This document shows, in pieces, positions 25,483-34,278 of a DNA stretch of 64,000 nt. Under the pieces are notes generated by a model. The model did not search any database. It had not been told where the DNA came from and saw only the letters and a program-made list of their open reading frames with translations. The translations under genes and the position numbers were made by a program. This DNA comes from Carboxylicivirga sediminis (GTDB lineage: Bacteria > Bacteroidota > Bacteroidia > Bacteroidales > Marinilabiliaceae). How positions within the stretch are numbered: the stretch's first letter is position 1; each line of letters begins with the position of its first letter. The stretch covers positions 108,112 to 172,111 of the forward strand of contig NZ_JAGTAR010000007.1 of assembly GCF_018156225.1 (NCBI RefSeq). Reading direction: 5' to 3'.

Positions 25483-26859
25483 TTAAGGTCTTGTGTATTT
25501 CAAATCTCGTTCAACCGCCTCTATCATTTTGCCGGCAATATCTTTATTGGATGCCCCCTCTATACCTTCGAGCCCTGGCGATGAGTTGACCTCCAGAAGC
25601 AGCGGCCCGTTATTGCCTCGTATAATATCTACACCAGCTACTTTCAGGTTAAGTGTTTTGGCAGCCAATATTGCAATGCGTCTTTCTTCAGGCGTTATTC
25701 TGGTGATGGAAGCGGTGCCTCCCATATGAATATTCGCCCTGAATTCGCCAGGAGCAGCTGTGCGCATAATGCTGGCCACTACTTTACCATTAACTACAAA
25801 ACAGCGGATATCCTTGCCATTGGCTTCCTTTACAAATTCTTGTACAAGTATGTTGGCTCTTAAGCTTTTAAAAGCATTAATCAGGCTTTCGGCAGCTTTC
25901 TTGGTTTCTGCTAATACAACCCCTTTCCCTTGTGTGCCTTCCAGTAATTTCACAATTAGAGGAGCGCCACCAACCATCTTTATTAACTCATTAGTATCCA
26001 GCGGCGAATTGGCAAAACCAGTGGTTGGAATGGGTAAGCCATTGTTAATGAGGAGTTGTAAAGCATACAATTTATCCCTTGATTGTGTTATGGCAGAAGC
26101 CGTATTGAGTGTATAAACACCCATCGCTTCAAAGTGCCTGGTAAGTGCACAGCCATAGAAGGTTGCACTTGGTCTTATTCGTGGAATGATTGCATCAAAA
26201 TTATTCAAAATACGTCCACCGCGATAGTGCATCTCCGGATTTTTACCATCCAGCTTAATGTAGCAATCTTTCAGGTTGAGGAACTCCATTTCGTGCCCGC
26301 GTTCCTGACCGGCTTCAATAATTCGCTGGTTACTGTATAAATCTGGATTGCTTGCCAACAGGCCAATTTTTAATCCTGTTGGACGCGTTATATGCGTATG
26401 GTAATAGCCCAGAAGTGTTTCTTTTGATAGCTCACCTCTGCAAAAGGATGCTTCGGGATCAACTAATATTTTGCCCGACATAGCTTGTCGGCCCAATAGC
26501 ATTCTATAGCCCATCGAATCCCGGTTGGTGAGCGTCACCTCAATTTCCCATGCTTCATCGCCAAGGGATAGTATAGTTTTAATGACAAAACGTATCTCAC
26601 TGGAACCGCTGGAACTCTTCACCCGACGCTTATCAAGCACTGGAGCTTCGCAATGAACCGTTGTTTTACCATCATTTTGTATTGGATGCACATCGAAGCT
26701 AATCCATGGTTCGCCATTTTTAATAAATGGGCTAATATTAACAGCATGTAGCGCTGATGTTTTAGCACCTGAATCTACCCTGGCTTTAATGCCTGGTAGA
26801 TTCAATTGTGGCAGGTTGCACCATTCTTCTGAACCAACCACTATCTTTTTGTTATTCAT
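25483..26859 (-). CDS. rimK: RimK-type ATP-grasp ligase with N-terminal ATP-dependent zinc-protease-like domain
   Basis: A two-domain protein of 458 residues. Residues 1-150 match the RimB/'ATP-dependent zinc protease' fold, a retropepsin-like domain: KARVDSGAKTSALHA with the DSGA motif, KRRVKSSSGSSEIRFVI, and TLTNRDSMGYRMLLGRQAM. Residues about 155-455 are a RimK ATP-grasp ligase: KIGLLASNPDLYSNQRIIEAG, IPRIRPSATFYGCALTRHFE, the lid PLIVKLLEGTQGKGVVLAE, and the Mg/ATP end AGVDIIRGNNGPLLLEVNSSPG. Family enzymes add Glu residues to protein C-termini or to cofactor-like peptides, and the protease-like domain may trim them. It converges on the radical SAM and GNAT/ATP-grasp operon 60 bp away, so two different RimK-type ligases lie side by side. 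Confidence 0.88.
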   Translation of the reverse strand: MNNKKIVVGSEEWCNLPQLNLPGIKARVDSGAKTSALHAVNISPFIKNGEPWISFDVHPIQNDGKTTVHCEAPVLDKRRVKSSSGSSEIRFVIKTILSLGDEAWEIEVTLTNRDSMGYRMLLGRQAMSGKILVDPEASFCRGELSKETLLGYYHTHITRPTGLKIGLLASNPDLYSNQRIIEAGQERGHEMEFLNLKDCYIKLDGKNPEMHYRGGRILNNFDAIIPRIRPSATFYGCALTRHFEAMGVYTLNTASAITQSRDKLYALQLLINNGLPIPTTGFANSPLDTNELIKMVGGAPLIVKLLEGTQGKGVVLAETKKAAESLINAFKSLRANILVQEFVKEANGKDIRCFVVNGKVVASIMRTAAPGEFRANIHMGGTASITRITPEERRIAILAAKTLNLKVAGVDIIRGNNGPLLLEVNSSPGLEGIEGASNKDIAGKMIEAVERDLKYTRP

Positions 26860-26904
26860 TTAATTAACGATAAATGAGGTGATAAAATAAGTTGTAATAT
26901 AATG

Positions 26905-26927
26905 CATAAAATCAATGTGATTTTATG
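26905..26927. promoter_or_regulatory. perfect 9-bp palindrome upstream of rimK
   Basis: CATAAAATC and GATTTTATG flank a 5-nt spacer 46 bp upstream of the rimK ATG. It has no T run in a terminator position and lies in the promoter region, so an operator is the simplest reading. Confidence 0.4.
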
Positions 26928-27071
26928 GGCGCAATATATTCAACTTTCGATTGATTGTACACTCATGGTTTAGTTAAAATAAGCTAAAATTATGGGTGTA
27001 TAAATATCAGTAAATGAGGGAGTGAGTGTAGTGTTTGAGTGGTTAAGGATTTGTTTATAGGGTAGAGGATG

Positions 27072-27100
27072 AAAAAAATCCCGCCATACTATAGCGGGAT
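27072..27100 (-). terminator. terminator of the acidic small protein gene
   Basis: ATCCCGC (27078-27084) pairs with GCGGGAT (27094-27100). On the minus strand it is followed by seven T. It lies 35 bp after the gene's stop. Confidence 0.8.
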
Positions 27101-27134
27101 TGTGCGGCAATATATTTTCCTGTAATGTTATAAA

Positions 27135-27491
27135 CTAGTCGTCGTCATCAGCAGCATCTATATCGTCATCTTCATCCAGATTATCCGGCAAGTAGTCTAC
27201 ATCACTGTGCTTATCTGCATATTCTTTCTGAACATCAGATTTTAGTTTATAATCACTGCCAAAGTCATCATCATCATCCATAATTTCAAGGGCTCTTTCG
27301 GCTGACATACGTAGCATATATATTTTTTCATCAGTTTCAAAGCGCAGTGCCGAAATCCGTTGCCCTTTACTATCATTAAACCAGATAATGTTATCATGAA
27401 ATCCGTCTGGATAAACCAGTTTCAGCTGTTCTTTTAGGTCTTCAGCCAATTTCTGGTAATCCATGATTACCTTCGGTTTATTTGCAATCAT
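27135..27491 (-). CDS. small acidic protein of unknown function
   Basis: A cytosolic protein of 118 residues without signal peptide or membrane segment. Residues 10-75 look folded (MDYQKLAEDLKEQLKLVYPD, NIIWFNDSKGQRISALRFET, IYMLRMSAERALEIM). Two acidic tracts follow: DDDDDFGSD in the middle and an extreme C-terminal DEDDDIDAADDDD. The acidic tail recalls nucleic-acid-mimic or chaperone-like partners, but nothing proves this. It has its own terminator. An internal ATG at 27464 would drop nine residues. It lies between rimK and, divergently, glgB. I do not recognise the family. Confidence 0.7.
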   Translation of the reverse strand: MIANKPKVIMDYQKLAEDLKEQLKLVYPDGFHDNIIWFNDSKGQRISALRFETDEKIYMLRMSAERALEIMDDDDDFGSDYKLKSDVQKEYADKHSDVDYLPDNLDEDDDIDAADDDD

Positions 27492-27856
27492 AATGTAAGT
27501 TTTATCTGAGTAATTGTTACTTTTTCTACGACACTAATATAATAACTGTTTCCACATATTACCGGAATTTTTTCAATCTCGACTAATTTTTTTTGCCACT
27601 ATAAAAATAGGAGATAACGCTTGCTGAATGTGAAGTATTTATGATCGAAATGAAGGATGCGAAATATTGCGGATATATAGTATGAAAGGATGCACACTGA
27701 TGCATTCCTGATTGCAAAAGCCGTATTTGGTAGCTTCTTTCAATATTGAGGTTTAATTTGATGATTGATTAACACAAAAAGCCATCGAAAAAATAATATA
27801 AGTTGTATCTTTAAACATCCCTTTCAGCAATTCAAATCCTTTGAATTAAATAGTGT
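27492..27856. other. 365-bp divergent intergenic region
   Basis: AT-rich space between the divergent small acidic protein gene and glgB. It contains an imperfect hairpin (GGATGCA at 27688-27694, TGCATTCC at 27701-27708) and a TATCTTTA sequence close to the -7 consensus about 40 bp before glgB. No gene is supported in it. Confidence 0.5.
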
Positions 27857-29863
27857 ATGCCAAATCACATTACAGCAATTGATGCATTTCTGCAGCCATT
27901 TAGTTCGGTTATTTCTAGCCGTACAGAAGCTATCCTGAAGAAAGAGCGCCAACTCGCCAAGTCGTCGTTGTATGACTTTGCCAATGGGTATAAGTACTTT
28001 GGATTACATCCGTCAGGCGAGGACTGGATAATCAGGGAATGGGCACCTAATGCCACAGCTATTATTCTTATTGGCGAGTTTTCCGGTTGGACAGAGGAGG
28101 GACAATTCCAATTTGACAAGCTGGCCAATGGCGTGTTTGAGCTGAAAGTATCAAAGCAGATATTGCAGCATACCGATTTGTATAAGCTCATGGTTCACTG
28201 GGACGGAGGTAAAGGTGAACGCATACCAGTTTGGGCTAACAGGGTTGTTCAGGATGAAGAAACAAAATTGTTTTCGGCACAGGTGTGGCAGCCTGATATA
28301 CAGTATGTGTGGCAAAATGAATCGCAAAGAAGCGCTATTGAGGTGCCTCTCATCTATGAAGCGCATGTGGGGATGGCTACCGAAAACGAAGGAGTGGGCA
28401 GTTATAGCGAGTTTATGACTGATGTGTTGCCGCGCATTAAGGAAGCAGGTTATAATACTATCCAGTTGATGGCCATCCAGGAGCATCCCTATTATGGGTC
28501 TTTCGGCTATCATGTTTCCAGTCTCTTTGCACCATCATCCCGGTTTGGTACACCTGATGAGTTAAGGGAACTGATTGATGTAGCACATGGAATGGGTATA
28601 GCTGTTATCATGGATATTGTGCATTCGCATGCTGTTAAAAATGAACTTGAAGGTATTGGTTTGTTCGATGGTTCGCCCTACCAGTTTTTTCACGACAATG
28701 AGCGCCGCGAACATGCGGCCTGGGATTCGCTTTGCTATAATTATGCCCGGCATGAAGTACTACATTTACTATTATCCAACGTTAAATATTGGTTGGAAGA
28801 GTTTCATTTTGATGGTTTTCGCTTTGATGGTGTCACCAGTATGCTATACTTGGATCATGGGCTGGAGCGCAGTTTTACGCAGTATCAAATGTACTATGAT
28901 GGCGGTCAGGATGAGGATGCTATTGTCTACCTTGCTTTGGCCAATAAGCTCATTAAGCAATGTAACAGTCATGCCATTTCCATTGCTGAAGAAATGAGTG
29001 GTTATCCCGGATTGGCAACACCCATTGAGCAGGGAGGGCTAGGCTTTGATTTTCGCCTGGCTATGGGAACGCCTGATTACTGGATTAAGCTTATTAAAGA
29101 AAAGAAGGATGAAGAGTGGGGCGTTGGCAATATTTTCTATGAACTGTCGAACAAGCGGGCAGAGGAGAAAACGATCAGTTATGCCGAATCGCATGATCAG
29201 GCCCTGGTAGGTGATAAAACCATCCTGTTCAGGTTGATTGATTCAGATATGTATTGGGCTATGAGCAAAACGGATAAGAGTCTGAAAGTTGATAGAGGCA
29301 TGGCTTTACATAAACTCATTCGACTGATGACATTTTGCTGTGCCGGCAATGGTTACCTTAATTTTATGGGTAATGAATTTGGTCATCCTGAGTGGATTGA
29401 TTTCCCGCGTGCTGGCAACGATTGGTCCTATAAATATGCACGCCGTCAATGGAGCCTGGTTGATAACAAGGAACTCCGGTTTGAACAGCTGGATGCTTTT
29501 GATAAGGCTATGATCGCTCTTCAACGAAATGAACAGTTTATTAATGAGCCACATATCCAATGTTTAGAAGCCAATGAGCAGGATCAGGTATTAGCCATCC
29601 GGCGAAAGCATCTGTTGTTTATTTTTAACCTTCATCCCAGTCAGTCTTACACCTTCTACGGTATTTCGGCGCCAGCCGGTAAATACAACGTATTGCTCAA
29701 CTCCGATGCATCGTCTTTTGGGGGTTTTAACCGAATTGATGATGGCATTGACTATTTCACCAGGCCTGAGGCACAGATGTCCAACCGGCATCGGGTGCAT
29801 TTGTACCTGCCCAGTCGCACTGTATTGGTATTAAAGCACACTCCACCCAAAAGAATTTTTTGA
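27857..29863 (+). CDS. glgB: 1,4-alpha-glucan (glycogen) branching enzyme, eukaryote-like GH13
   Basis: Makes alpha-1,6 branches in glycogen. The 668-residue protein has an N-terminal CBM48 (about 40-140, with EWAPNATAIILIGEFSGW) and then the GH13 barrel: NTIQLMAIQEHPYYGSFGYHV, GIAVIMDIVHSHAV, FDGFRFDGVTSM with the nucleophile Asp324, and the acid Glu at about 378 in IAEEMSG. The stabiliser Asp is in SHDQAL, and the family-typical NEFGHPEWIDFPR comes near the end. FRFDGVTSMLYLDHG and the NEFGHPEW block are the form seen in eukaryotic branching enzymes and the related bacterial branch, not the classical E. coli GlgB. The next GH13 gene starts one base after its stop, so they form an operon. 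Confidence 0.93.
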   Translation: MPNHITAIDAFLQPFSSVISSRTEAILKKERQLAKSSLYDFANGYKYFGLHPSGEDWIIREWAPNATAIILIGEFSGWTEEGQFQFDKLANGVFELKVSKQILQHTDLYKLMVHWDGGKGERIPVWANRVVQDEETKLFSAQVWQPDIQYVWQNESQRSAIEVPLIYEAHVGMATENEGVGSYSEFMTDVLPRIKEAGYNTIQLMAIQEHPYYGSFGYHVSSLFAPSSRFGTPDELRELIDVAHGMGIAVIMDIVHSHAVKNELEGIGLFDGSPYQFFHDNERREHAAWDSLCYNYARHEVLHLLLSNVKYWLEEFHFDGFRFDGVTSMLYLDHGLERSFTQYQMYYDGGQDEDAIVYLALANKLIKQCNSHAISIAEEMSGYPGLATPIEQGGLGFDFRLAMGTPDYWIKLIKEKKDEEWGVGNIFYELSNKRAEEKTISYAESHDQALVGDKTILFRLIDSDMYWAMSKTDKSLKVDRGMALHKLIRLMTFCCAGNGYLNFMGNEFGHPEWIDFPRAGNDWSYKYARRQWSLVDNKELRFEQLDAFDKAMIALQRNEQFINEPHIQCLEANEQDQVLAIRRKHLLFIFNLHPSQSYTFYGISAPAGKYNVLLNSDASSFGGFNRIDDGIDYFTRPEAQMSNRHRVHLYLPSRTVLVLKHTPPKRIF

Positions 29864-29864
29864 T

Positions 29865-31565
29865 ATGGAACAGCAAAAACTAGTTATATATCAACTTTTA
29901 CCCCGGTTATTTGGGAATGAAAAAGCCCATATGACCTTTAATGGCAGTCGTGGGGAGAATGGTTGCGGTAAATTTAGTGCATTAACCGATAAGGCACTTC
30001 AGGAATTTAAGAAAATGGGAATTACCCATTTGTGGTTGACAGGTGTTATTGAACATGCTGTTGTTGAGGGGTATCCGGCACATGCAATACCTCATGGTAA
30101 TGAATTGATTATTAAAGGAAAGGCAGGCTCGCCCTATGCCATCAAAGACTATTACGATGTTCATCCGGATTTGGCAGAGGATGTTGACAATAGAATGGAT
30201 GAGTTTGAGAGTTTACTAGCCCGTATACATGCAGCCGGCATGAAGGTGATAATTGATTTTGTCCCCAATCATTTGGCACGACAATATCATTCTGATGCCA
30301 AGCCTGATGCGCTGGAAGATTTTGGTGAACAAGATGATACATCCGTTTCTTTTAGTCAGCAAAACAATTTTTATTATTTGCCAGGCCAGGCACTTGAATT
30401 GCCCTCAGAGTTGAAAAGCAAGTTTTCGAAAGTTTCTTATAGTGAGATGCCTGCTAAAGCAACAGGTAACGACCGTTTTACGGCAACACCAAGTGTTACA
30501 GATTGGTACGAAACTGTTAAGCTGAATTACGGTGTGGATTACACGGCGGGAAATAAAAAATGTTTCAGTCCACTGCCTGACACCTGGTTAAAGATGAAGC
30601 ATATTCTCAACTATTGGGTAGCCAAAGGTGTTGATGGCTTTCGCTGTGATATGGCTGAGATGGTCCCAGTCCAGTTTTGGGAATGGCTTATTGCAGAATT
30701 ACGTCAGACAGCCCCCTGGCTTATTTTCATAGCGGAGGTATATAACCCAAAGTTGTATAAGTCATATATTTTGCAGGGGCAATTTGATTACCTTTATGAT
30801 AAAGTGGGGCTTTACGATACTTTGATTGGTGTTATTAAAGGTGAGCAGCCAGCCACGAATATATCAAAGTGCTGGCAGCAATTAGAGGGGCTTGACAGGC
30901 ATATGCTACGCTTTATGGAAAACCATGATGAACAACGATTGGCTTCGCGATTTGTAGTTGGAGAACCAAAACGTGCCATACCGGCGATGGCTGTTGCTGC
31001 TTTTATGCACCAGGGGCCAGTGATGCTGTATAATGGACAGGAGTTTGGTGAAAAAGGTGAGGGGCCTTGTGGTTTTAGTGGCGATGACGGTCGTACAAGC
31101 ATTTTCGACTATTGGCACTTACCCGAACATCAGAAATGGATGAATAATGGATTGTTTGACGGCGGTTTATTATCTGATGACCAACAATATTTGCGACAGA
31201 AATATATAGATATCACTTTACTATGTGCACAGCCAGCTATAAGCCAGGGACTGTTTTATGATGTCATGTGGCAAAATAAGGACAATGTTCTATTTGATTC
31301 GCAAAAAGTATATGCTTTTATCAGGTACAGTGATACTCAGCAGCTAATTGTAGTTTGTAATTTTGATAGTTTGTCGAAGCAGATGAATGTTCAGGTGCCG
31401 GCACATGCCTTTGAAACGCTAAATATTCCCAGGCCCTCAAGATTGCATTTCACAGCATTGAATGCGGTTTTGGTATCTGATATTGGAAGCGAAGAAATAA
31501 TTAATCAGGGCTTAAATATTCGTGTACCAGCCTGGGATTACCTGGTATTGGCATTTAGTTATTGA
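29865..31565 (+). CDS. GH13 alpha-amylase family enzyme
   Basis: A glycoside hydrolase or transglucosidase of 566 residues without a signal peptide, so probably cytosolic. Barrel motifs: GITHLWLTGVIEHA, MKVIIDFVPNHLAR (region I), GVDGFRCDMAEM with the nucleophile Asp262, FIAEVYNP with acid Glu291, and MENHDEQR with Asp355. A C-terminal beta domain has VYAFIRYSDTQQLIVVCNF. It follows the branching enzyme gene by one base, so its substrate is likely glycogen or maltodextrin. Two MFS transporter genes follow. Exact specificity (alpha-amylase, maltogenic, maltose-forming) cannot be read from sequence. Confidence 0.88.
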   Translation: MEQQKLVIYQLLPRLFGNEKAHMTFNGSRGENGCGKFSALTDKALQEFKKMGITHLWLTGVIEHAVVEGYPAHAIPHGNELIIKGKAGSPYAIKDYYDVHPDLAEDVDNRMDEFESLLARIHAAGMKVIIDFVPNHLARQYHSDAKPDALEDFGEQDDTSVSFSQQNNFYYLPGQALELPSELKSKFSKVSYSEMPAKATGNDRFTATPSVTDWYETVKLNYGVDYTAGNKKCFSPLPDTWLKMKHILNYWVAKGVDGFRCDMAEMVPVQFWEWLIAELRQTAPWLIFIAEVYNPKLYKSYILQGQFDYLYDKVGLYDTLIGVIKGEQPATNISKCWQQLEGLDRHMLRFMENHDEQRLASRFVVGEPKRAIPAMAVAAFMHQGPVMLYNGQEFGEKGEGPCGFSGDDGRTSIFDYWHLPEHQKWMNNGLFDGGLLSDDQQYLRQKYIDITLLCAQPAISQGLFYDVMWQNKDNVLFDSQKVYAFIRYSDTQQLIVVCNFDSLSKQMNVQVPAHAFETLNIPRPSRLHFTALNAVLVSDIGSEEIINQGLNIRVPAWDYLVLAFSY

Positions 31566-31656
31566 TTGGTCTTGGCAGCTAATGCTGTAGTTGATAATAC
31601 CATATAAGGGTGGTAATAAGCGTTAAGAATTAGCCGGTTTAAACAAAACTGCGCAG

Positions 31657-32976
31657 ATGAAGTTTTACGCAAAAAGCTTACCTTTGCGCGCTATGAATTT
31701 ATTCGGTAAACTTAATCAGCAAGAAGCCCGTACCTTTCGTTTACATCTGTTCTATAGCAGTATCGATGGCATAGTCAGTGGAGCGCTGATTCTCAATGAG
31801 TTTATTTTTATTAAATCCTTAAAAGGCTCCAATGTACAGCTGGCTTTTCTGTTCCAGTTTAGCATGGTTGTGTTTTTATTTGCCATGGTGGCCAATGAGC
31901 TGATGCGCCGTTTTTCCAATAGAAAACGGTTTTTGCGTGTTACGGGCATCATCACCCGACTGCCATTGGTGGGCTTTGCCTTTTTCCCATCAATAACTGG
32001 CGAACAAGGCTTACCCGAAATTTACCACTTGATTTTCCTTGCTGTCTTTCTCTTATTTCATACTTCAAAAATTGCAGTAGTCCCTTCCATCAACCAATAT
32101 TTAAAAGGGAACTATCGGCATCAGTTATTTGGTAAACTCTTTGGTTACGCTACTACGGTAAATAAAATTGCTGTGTTAGTATCAACTTTTGCCGTGGGGG
32201 AATTGCTACATTTAAATGCCAACTCCTACAAAGTGTTTTATCCGGTTGTAGGTGTTTTGGGAGTTGTATCTGTTTATCAACTGACAAAGATTGAGTTCAT
32301 ACAGAAAGGCGAGCGCATTACCAAGCCCATGTGGTATGCAGTGGGTGACTCCTTTAAGCGAATATTAGCCATCGTCAAACAGAATATACCATTTCGTCAT
32401 TTGGAGATAGGCTTTATGCTCTATGGCTTTGCCTGGATGAGTACCCATGCTGTGGTAACCATTTTTTACAAAGAAGCATTGGATGTTAACTATCCAACGG
32501 TGGCCTTATACAATATTATCTTTAACCTGATTGCTATCCTTTTATTGCCTTTGTTTGGAAAGCTAATAGGTAGTCGCGATCCGCGTCGTTTTGCCATTCT
32601 TACCTTTGGATCGCTAATGCTCTTTATTGTCTTTACGGCTCTGACCGAATATTTTCCTTACTATTTTGAAGTGGGCTACTACAAGATATATTACCTGTTT
32701 TTGGTCGCCCTCTTTTTCAATGGTGTTTTTACCGGCAGTATGCCCATACTATGGGGAATAGGCAGTAGCTATTTTTGTAAGCCACACGAGGCTGCTGATT
32801 ACCAGTCGGTACACCTTTTTCTAACAGGGTTGAGAGCTTTGTTTGCCCCCATTATAGGTATTCAGCTATACGAATGGTTGGGCTTTAGTTTTACCTATGG
32901 CGTTGGCGTGCTGCTATTGGTGTTAGCCATTGTTTTAATGGTTCTTTCGGAAAAGCACTTTCGAAATAGTAATTAA
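31657..32976 (+). CDS. MFS-like multi-pass transporter
   Basis: An integral membrane protein of 439 residues with about 12 predicted helices, including FLFQFSMVVFLFAMVANELM, IYHLIFLAVFLLFH, VFYPVVGVLGVVSVYQL, YFLFLVALFFNGVFTGSMPILWG-like segments near 345-370, and the C-terminal YGVGVLLLVLAIVLMVLS. The loop between helices 2 and 3 (RRFSNRKRFLRVTG) is basic, as in the major facilitator superfamily, but the classic GxxxDRxGRR is not present. It follows the glycogen enzyme operon by 91 bp, which hints at a sugar-related cargo. The cargo is not known. Confidence 0.7.
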   Translation: MKFYAKSLPLRAMNLFGKLNQQEARTFRLHLFYSSIDGIVSGALILNEFIFIKSLKGSNVQLAFLFQFSMVVFLFAMVANELMRRFSNRKRFLRVTGIITRLPLVGFAFFPSITGEQGLPEIYHLIFLAVFLLFHTSKIAVVPSINQYLKGNYRHQLFGKLFGYATTVNKIAVLVSTFAVGELLHLNANSYKVFYPVVGVLGVVSVYQLTKIEFIQKGERITKPMWYAVGDSFKRILAIVKQNIPFRHLEIGFMLYGFAWMSTHAVVTIFYKEALDVNYPTVALYNIIFNLIAILLLPLFGKLIGSRDPRRFAILTFGSLMLFIVFTALTEYFPYYFEVGYYKIYYLFLVALFFNGVFTGSMPILWGIGSSYFCKPHEAADYQSVHLFLTGLRALFAPIIGIQLYEWLGFSFTYGVGVLLLVLAIVLMVLSEKHFRNSN

Positions 32977-33043
32977 AGAGTAGATGGGAATGGGAAGTGG
33001 GATTATAGTAATTAATGGATAAATTTAAAATAAACACGAAAGA

Positions 33044-34219
33044 ATGTATTCAGGCAATATAACAAAGCTATATCTGATTAAAATAGCTAAATGGTTTATG
33101 CTCACCATGCCTATTATGATGCTGTTTTTTCAGGATTTAGGTTTTACCGTTGAAGAGTCGTTTCAATTAAAAGCGATTTACAGCATTGCCATTGTGATTT
33201 TTGAAATTCCGTCAGGTTACGCAGCCGATGTGCTTGGACGCAGGCGTACGCTTATTATTGGCAGTATCATGGGAACGCTTGGTTTTGCCATCTATTCCTT
33301 TACTTCGGGTTTTTACGCTTTTTTAGCTGCTGAATTGATATTGGGCATCGGACAAAGCTTTATTAGCGGAGCTGATTCCGCATTATTATATGATAGTTTA
33401 AAAGCCGATGGTCGTGAGCAGCATTACCTCAAATATGAAGGGCGTAACTTTTCAGTAGGAAACTTTAGCGAAGCGATAGCCGGCTTTTTAGGTGGTGCAT
33501 TGGCTGAGATTAGTCTGCGCACACCATTTTTCTTTCAGACAGGTATCGCGTTCATTGCTATTCCGGCTGCTTTTATGCTAGTTGAACCACAATTATATAC
33601 ACGCACTCAAAAAGCTACCTGGAGAGATATTCTGAATGTAGTGAAGTATGCAATGGTGACCAATCGCAGCTTGCGTTACAATATCATTTACTCATCTATT
33701 ATTGGCTCAGCTACCCTTACTATGGCCTGGGTGTATCCGCTTTACCTCAAGGAAATTGGGTTTAGAGAGATTCACATTGGAACTACCAGCACAGTGCTGA
33801 ACCTGGTGGTGGGCATGACTACATTATTTGCGTATAAAATTGAGCAGAAGTTACGGCCAAAATCTACAGTGTGGGGAACAACACTGGTGATAACCGGTGC
33901 TTTTATTGCTGCTGGGTTATTACATTCCATCTATGTTTTGCCAGTTATGATATGTTTCTATTTCTCCAGAGGAATTGCTACCCCAGTATTGAAGGACTAC
34001 ATCAACAGGATTACATCATCGGACATGAGGGCTACGGTGCTGTCCATTCGAAGCTTAATCATTCGGGCCAACTTCTCTGTTTTAGCCCCCTTGTTTGGTT
34101 ACATGACGGATCGCCTCACACTGAGCCAGGCATTTGTGATAATTGGGATTATTTTTACGGTGCTGACAGGTTCCAGCATCTTTTTATTCCTTCGTTCTTT
34201 GGAACGCGATGGTTCATAG
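33044..34219 (+). CDS. MFS transporter
   Basis: A 391-residue membrane protein with about 12 helices. The loop 2-3 motif is clear: PSGYAADVLGRRRTLIIGSIMGTLGF (residues about 57-80) is the MFS A motif with the conserved basic run. GIGQSFISGADSALLYDSLKADGR resembles bacterial permeases of the 'MFS_1' drug- or metabolite-export type. It starts 67 bp after the previous transporter and in the same direction, so both may belong to one unit. Substrate unknown. Confidence 0.85.
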   Translation: MYSGNITKLYLIKIAKWFMLTMPIMMLFFQDLGFTVEESFQLKAIYSIAIVIFEIPSGYAADVLGRRRTLIIGSIMGTLGFAIYSFTSGFYAFLAAELILGIGQSFISGADSALLYDSLKADGREQHYLKYEGRNFSVGNFSEAIAGFLGGALAEISLRTPFFFQTGIAFIAIPAAFMLVEPQLYTRTQKATWRDILNVVKYAMVTNRSLRYNIIYSSIIGSATLTMAWVYPLYLKEIGFREIHIGTTSTVLNLVVGMTTLFAYKIEQKLRPKSTVWGTTLVITGAFIAAGLLHSIYVLPVMICFYFSRGIATPVLKDYINRITSSDMRATVLSIRSLIIRANFSVLAPLFGYMTDRLTLSQAFVIIGIIFTVLTGSSIFLFLRSLERDGS

Positions 34220-34278
34220 GTCAGTTTTTATTAATTTGCACGAAATTAATCAGTATTCATTATTAACTAAACCTGACA

